Part shown: positions 60,166 to 64,000 of the stretch, piece after piece
Layout: each line of letters opens with the position of its first letter
Numbering within the stretch: position 1 is the stretch's first letter
Source: Trichostrongylus colubriformis
Taxonomy: Eukaryota; Nematoda; Chromadorea; Rhabditida; Trichostrongylidae
Assembly: GCA_963978905.1 (NCBI GenBank)
Contig: OZ022258.1
Location: forward strand, 31,066,716 to 31,130,715
Reading direction: 5' to 3'
Length of the DNA stretch: 64,000 bases
Program-made: the position numbers and the translations under genes
The notes under the pieces: model-generated
What the model was told of the DNA's origin: nothing
What the model saw: only the letters and a program-made list of their open reading frames with translations
The model's database searches: none

Positions 60166-60885
60166 CAGCTGGTAATTGGTGCAGGCGTGAGCGATGAGAA
60201 AGATTCAATCTTCCAAGGCCTATCCTACGCTGATCAAGCTAGTGGACCTACCTCCCTAAAGCACTGGATTTTTGAGTAAATATCGATGACTTATCCTTTT
60301 TGTGCCAGCACGATATGCCATCATGGCGATACACTCGCTAAAGCCTACGCTAGTAACGCCTACTTATGCTCCCTTGGTCAGTTGAGCTGGAAGGGCGTAG
60401 TAAATTGGTTCGAGCGGGTGTAATGCCCTGATGGCCCATGGCCCCGCAAAAATGTGCATTCTAGATTGCACTATAGGATTTATGCCCCCATGAGGGTGAG
60501 TCGACTAATCAGATTATCGCAAGGTGTGCCTCTAATCGAGGAGTTGGCATTATCGATACAGGTGAGGCTGTTCCTGAGGTCATCGAAGAAAGAGTGAAGA
60601 GGATGTGTTGCCAAAAAGCAGCACATGATCGCATTGGTTGAGATAATATTCAGCAGTCTTTGATTAGTGATATTAGATCCTGAACATAAAACAAATCCCA
60701 ACAAAAAAAAAACAAAAAAAGCAAATAATCAGCAAAATATCAGCCTACAAAAGCAACGCTTGCAGAGTGACAACTGTTGTAGTTGTATTCCACACATACA
60801 TGACCTATCGGGGAAGCGTACAGTGAATATTTGGGATCTTTTAGTTGAAATGTTTCTCAGCTAGTGTGCACCCGTGTGCTTTCAG
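60166..60885. other. Intergenic, no gene seen
   Basis: Contains an A-rich stretch near 60700-60722. No supportable gene. Confidence 0.4.
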
Positions 60886-60991
60886 AGCATTCTATGAACG
60901 GGATCAAAATAACGCTCAAAATCTCAAGAGTTGTCTTCAGTGCGGAACTCGTTATCCGGAATATGAGACACTTAGAGGGGCTTCAAAGTAG
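60886..60991 (+). CDS. Candidate terminal exon with a CxxC motif
   Basis: After a TGCTTTCAG acceptor one frame reads FYERDQNNAQNLKSCLQCGT and ends with LRGASK and a stop. A Cys-containing open stretch just upstream (SDNCCSCIPHIHDLSGKRTV, from about 60766) may be a neighbouring exon, but the phase cannot be matched. No family recognised. Confidence 0.25.
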
Positions 60992-61323
60992 TACACTGCA
61001 AAATGTGAGTTGGAAGGTTACTTACATAATTAAGAGCGCCGGTGTGAAATTGCGGTTCTATTGCTAGAGCTTTTCCTGATCTGTAGTGTTCGCCTCTTTT
61101 GCCATTATTGCAGTTGAGATGACGTGAGCCGTAAAGATGAAGCACTGGATATGATGTCGCTGCGACCATTTCAATGCCAGATATAGGTGAATATAGCCTA
61201 AAAATCAGAAGGGTAGTCAACAGAAAACCAGCAAGTGGTTACGACGGCCATTAACGCCCAAGGCTCTGACGTAGTCGGGTAACTGAGTTTCATGAGAATT
61301 GTAGTCACAAATAGATATCCATA
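60992..61323. other. Intergenic, no gene seen
   Basis: No gene or RNA recognised. Confidence 0.45.
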
Positions 61324-61460
61324 TTAAAGGCAGTGATAGGGGTAATTCGAGCCGAATATGGAAGGATCATCAAATATGAAGGTCGAGGTGCTCAATAGTA
61401 CAGAAGTGAAAAAATAATCGAATGAAACGGTCAAAACCCTCTTCCCGCCGTTTATTCTCA
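61324..61460 (+). repeat. R1 repeat copy
   Basis: Starts TTAAAGGCAGTGATAGGGGT and contains AAATATGAAGGTCGAGGTGC, as at 40851. Confidence 0.65.
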
Positions 61461-62229
61461 AAAGGGGCGGATCGCCCTGAAAAGGGGGCGGGCTACCACA
61501 AAACAAGTGGTAGTTGTTAAAGAAGATGGCTTTTATAAAGCCGAAGTACACTGTTTCTCATCGGAAATTTCGCCACATATTGACTTTTTATAATCCCAGC
61601 TTTCATTTACGTGACCCTCTTTACGAGTTCCCATTACCCACATTACTCCTGTCACTGTCTTTGAAGGAATTATATATTTTGGCCAGCTGGAAACGCTCGT
61701 TGAATTCACTGCAGCGCTATTGCTGGAGCGACCAGTTTCGCCATGACCTATGCTCAGATTTTAGGGCTGGCCCATGGACGCGGGACGGTGTGACGAGGAA
61801 AAAACCACCACTTTGGACCAGATATAGCTGTGTATCGTCTCTCCAGCTCCAGAGAGAGGTTTTGTCGGCCTCGTTTATGTGAGCTTGACCTGCTGTCTAC
61901 TTCCCCATCAGACGTATGTGGGTGCAGTTTCATTATCCGCATGGTCTGTAATACGCGCTCAGGTCATATGTCACAGTTCCCCATAACTTGCCCTTGAAGC
62001 GGTCAAAGGATTTGGAGGACATATTTGAGAGAACCGTTTGAATTTACATGACACGATACAGATTTCATAATGGGTTTCATAATATAGCACAAGCACGTAA
62101 AAACCTTTTTTGTAAGATGAGAGGTCATCCCATTCAATCCTGCACAGACAGTGCAAGGCTCTAGATGCACTAGGCGGGCCAGGACCACCGCTCTCGATTA
62201 GAAGCAGATACATCGGCTATCAAGCTGTC
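61461..62229. other. Intergenic, no gene seen
   Basis: A 122-codon + strand frame (61514-61882) has no motif and starts within repeat-like sequence; not supported as a gene. Confidence 0.4.
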
Positions 62230-62340
62230 CAGTATGGGTGTGTACCCTCATGTCAGGATTTCGCACCGCAGTCTGTCGTAAGCGAAGCAATGCGGACGGG
62301 TTAAGGACACCGTTGTTGGGTTCCGAAGCGATTACATACA
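62230..62340 (+). repeat. R2 repeat copy
   Basis: GTGTGTACCCTCATGTCAGG through CCGAAGCGATTA matches 19717-19810 closely over about 100 bp. Confidence 0.7.
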
Positions 62341-62712
62341 GTAGCGCTCAAAAGTCTTCGGCCAAAACTTTTTTGTCATAACTTTTTTTCTACTTGACCA
62401 AATTTGACAAAATTTTAATATGTGGTTCCTGAACCTATTGTCAACATTTCCTTCTACTTGAGCGCCGCTTGCCACTTTTCATGATTTTTTACAAGAATTT
62501 ACTACAAGACCACCCGAAAAAAAGTAAAAGGCTTGGTCAAGAAAAACGGCTTTCATTACAAAAACAAAACGAGCAAGCCTCAGAGAACATTAATATTTTG
62601 TAGAAAAGCCACGACTTCTGATGACAGCGGCACAGCGGGACGGCATAGCGATGGCATACCAAAATCAAAAAATTTCATATAACCACGTAACCTACACCGT
62701 TGAGCGCTAAAA
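62341..62712. mobile_element. Possible Tc1-like remnant
   Basis: CAGTAGCGCTCAAAAGTCTT near 62340 resembles the CAGT-type start of Tc1-like inverted repeats. A reverse-oriented GAGCGCT lies near 62702 just before the mariner. Non-coding between. Evidence is limited to short terminal similarity. Confidence 0.3.
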
Positions 62713-62714
62713 TA

Positions 62715-63957
62715 TTAGGTTGTCCCAAAAGTCTTGTAGAATTTTTCCAAAAAAAATCAGTAACTCTTGTTCACTTCGAGGCAGGTCCAGGCGGTTCAGG
62801 AATATGGTAGTACGTTCCTGCTTTCTAGGAAAATATACATTGTCCCACTAGATTCCGTGGAGAGAGCTACAGTGCCCGTAGTCGATATCCACCCAACACG
62901 CGGTGTCATCTACTATGAGTGGTCTTGGGGCAGCAAAGCAACGAAAGCTTGCGACTCCATCAACGCTGCATTGGGCAAGGGATGTGTGAGCTACAAGACC
63001 GTGCGCCGCTCGCTCAAGAGCTTCAGCAACGGCGAGATTGACATGGAAGACAAACCATGCACGGGACGCCCACACGCATTCGACGACGAGACGCTGCCCG
63101 TTCGCGCCGATCCAGAAACCACCATGCGCGAGCTGGAGTTGAGAATTGGACAAGCACCCATAACCTTAAATCGTCGCCTCCACGAGCTCGGTTATCGGAT
63201 GGTGCTGCGCGATGGACCTCATACCCTGACGGATGCTCACGATAGTGCCCGTGTGAGCATCTGTCAATCGCTGCAGCTCCACCCTCATCTCAACAACGAC
63301 TTTCTCGTCTATCTGACTATGGGCGATGAAAGCTGGGGCATGTACGATACCAACGCACCCCGCGCCTTTTGGCTGCTACGTGACGCCGAGCCGCCAACGC
63401 AGCCCATGTCCGACCTCCATCCGAAGACGATTCTACCCTGCTGCTTCTGGACGCGGAAGGAATGCTTTTCCAAGAGGTGCTGGCACGAGGCGAGACAGTA
63501 CCCGCTTCCGTGTACCAACAGCTCCAGCAGATCGCCGTTGCTCTTCGAGAAAAGCGCTTGAGGAGATCCGCGGTCACCCTCCTCCATGACAACGTCCATC
63601 CATACGTCACGAAGTGTAGCCAGGCCAAGCTACAGGAGCCCGGCTGGGATGTGCTGCCCCACCCACCATACTCTCCAGACATTGCCCCCTCCGGCTATCA
63701 CCTAACCCAACCTCTCGAATCCTTCCTGGCCAAGAGAAAATTCGCTGACTATGACATGCTTGCAAAGGCGATCGCTCACCTTCGACTCTCAGAACCCAGA
63801 GTTCTGGGAGGAGGGAATCAACGATTTACCTATGAGGGGGCAGAGTGTTGCCGATAACAATGGTGAATACGTTGTTGCATGATTGTTGTTTGTTGAGAGA
63901 AAAAATAATAAAAAGTGATGATCGAAAAAATCCTACAAGACTTTTGGGACAACCTAA
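62715..63957 (+). mobile_element. Near full-length mariner element, 1243 bp
   Basis: Terminal inverted repeats TTAGGTTGTCCCAAAAGTCT (about 25 bp perfect) with a TA duplication on both sides (62713-62714 and 63958-63959). The right end matches the left end of the deleted element at 5433, so both belong to one family. It carries the broken transposase gene described separately. Confidence 0.95.
62767..63885 (+). pseudogene. Mariner transposase, frameshifted and catalytically altered
   Basis: Mariner transposases cut and paste DNA with a DD34D triad. Here the helix-turn-helix region (KACDSINAALGKGCVSYKTV, RSLKSFSNGEIDMED) lies at about 62940-63060, the first Asp in MGDESW near 63325 and the second in LLHDNVHPYV near 63590. 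Exactly 34 residues further, where the third Asp of SDYH belongs, the protein has Gly (IAPSGYH). The frame shifts once near 63450 and again near 63783; after the second shift the end reads FWEEGINDLP and stops near 63885. It is therefore inactive by at least three lesions. The left part upstream of 62940 is only weakly mariner-like. Confidence 0.9.
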
Positions 63958-64000
63958 TAGTATATTAAGTATGCAGTGCCTCCAAGTACAACATACTAAA

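Overview
The window looks like repeat-rich intergenic DNA of a nematode, most probably a strongylid (clade V) parasite such as a hookworm. The basis is one complete gene with nematode-style structure (ten short exons, several introns of about 50 bp, acceptors of TTTCAG/TTTTAG type, a possible trans-splice acceptor 15 bases before the ATG), mariner and Tc-like transposons, and RTE and CR1-like LINE relics. The species call is inference. No bacterial-type operons, rRNA genes or CRISPR arrays were seen.

The only gene that can be rebuilt end to end is a bestrophin-family anion channel on the + strand (32926-40765). Its ten exons join in frame to 398 residues and keep the neck residues and acidic Ca2+ clasp of the family. 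Its introns have been colonised: an antisense RTE-type LINE relic fills intron 6, a dispersed repeat lies in intron 8, and a mariner-derived MITE occupies most of intron 9. Several other exon-like segments with good splice signals occur between 7.6 and 32.4 kb and near 60 kb (two related Cys-rich exons, a sushi-like exon, a transmembrane exon and others), but none could be joined into a full gene.

The only functional RNA genes recognised are four tandem tRNA-Gly(TCC) copies at 26270-26822, carried on a 160-bp amplified cassette.

Mobile elements by position: CR1-like LINE relic (1.15-2.39 kb); Tc-like transposase relic (4.1-5.1 kb, minus); mariner deletion derivative (5.43-6.28 kb, minus); TTAA-flanked 520-bp non-autonomous element (30.3-30.8 kb); RTE relic (35.7-38.4 kb, minus); mariner MITE (40.4 kb); palindromic foldback mariner (43.0-43.7 kb); LINE fragment running into a roughly 940-bp AAT microsatellite (44.3-45.5 kb); a complete LTR retrotransposon with perfect TSD, inserted into a second copy of the foldback element (51.9-58.95 kb); and a nearly full-length but broken mariner (62.7-63.96 kb). 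Dispersed and tandem repeats fill much of the remainder.

The strongest novelty candidates are the LTR element, which has near-identical LTRs and a tRNA-Gly primer site but encodes only a zinc-knuckle Gag-like protein near its 3' end and no recognisable polymerase, and its host, a foldback element whose two copies share an interior, including the same 9-bp arm deletion, but carry different terminal inverted repeats.
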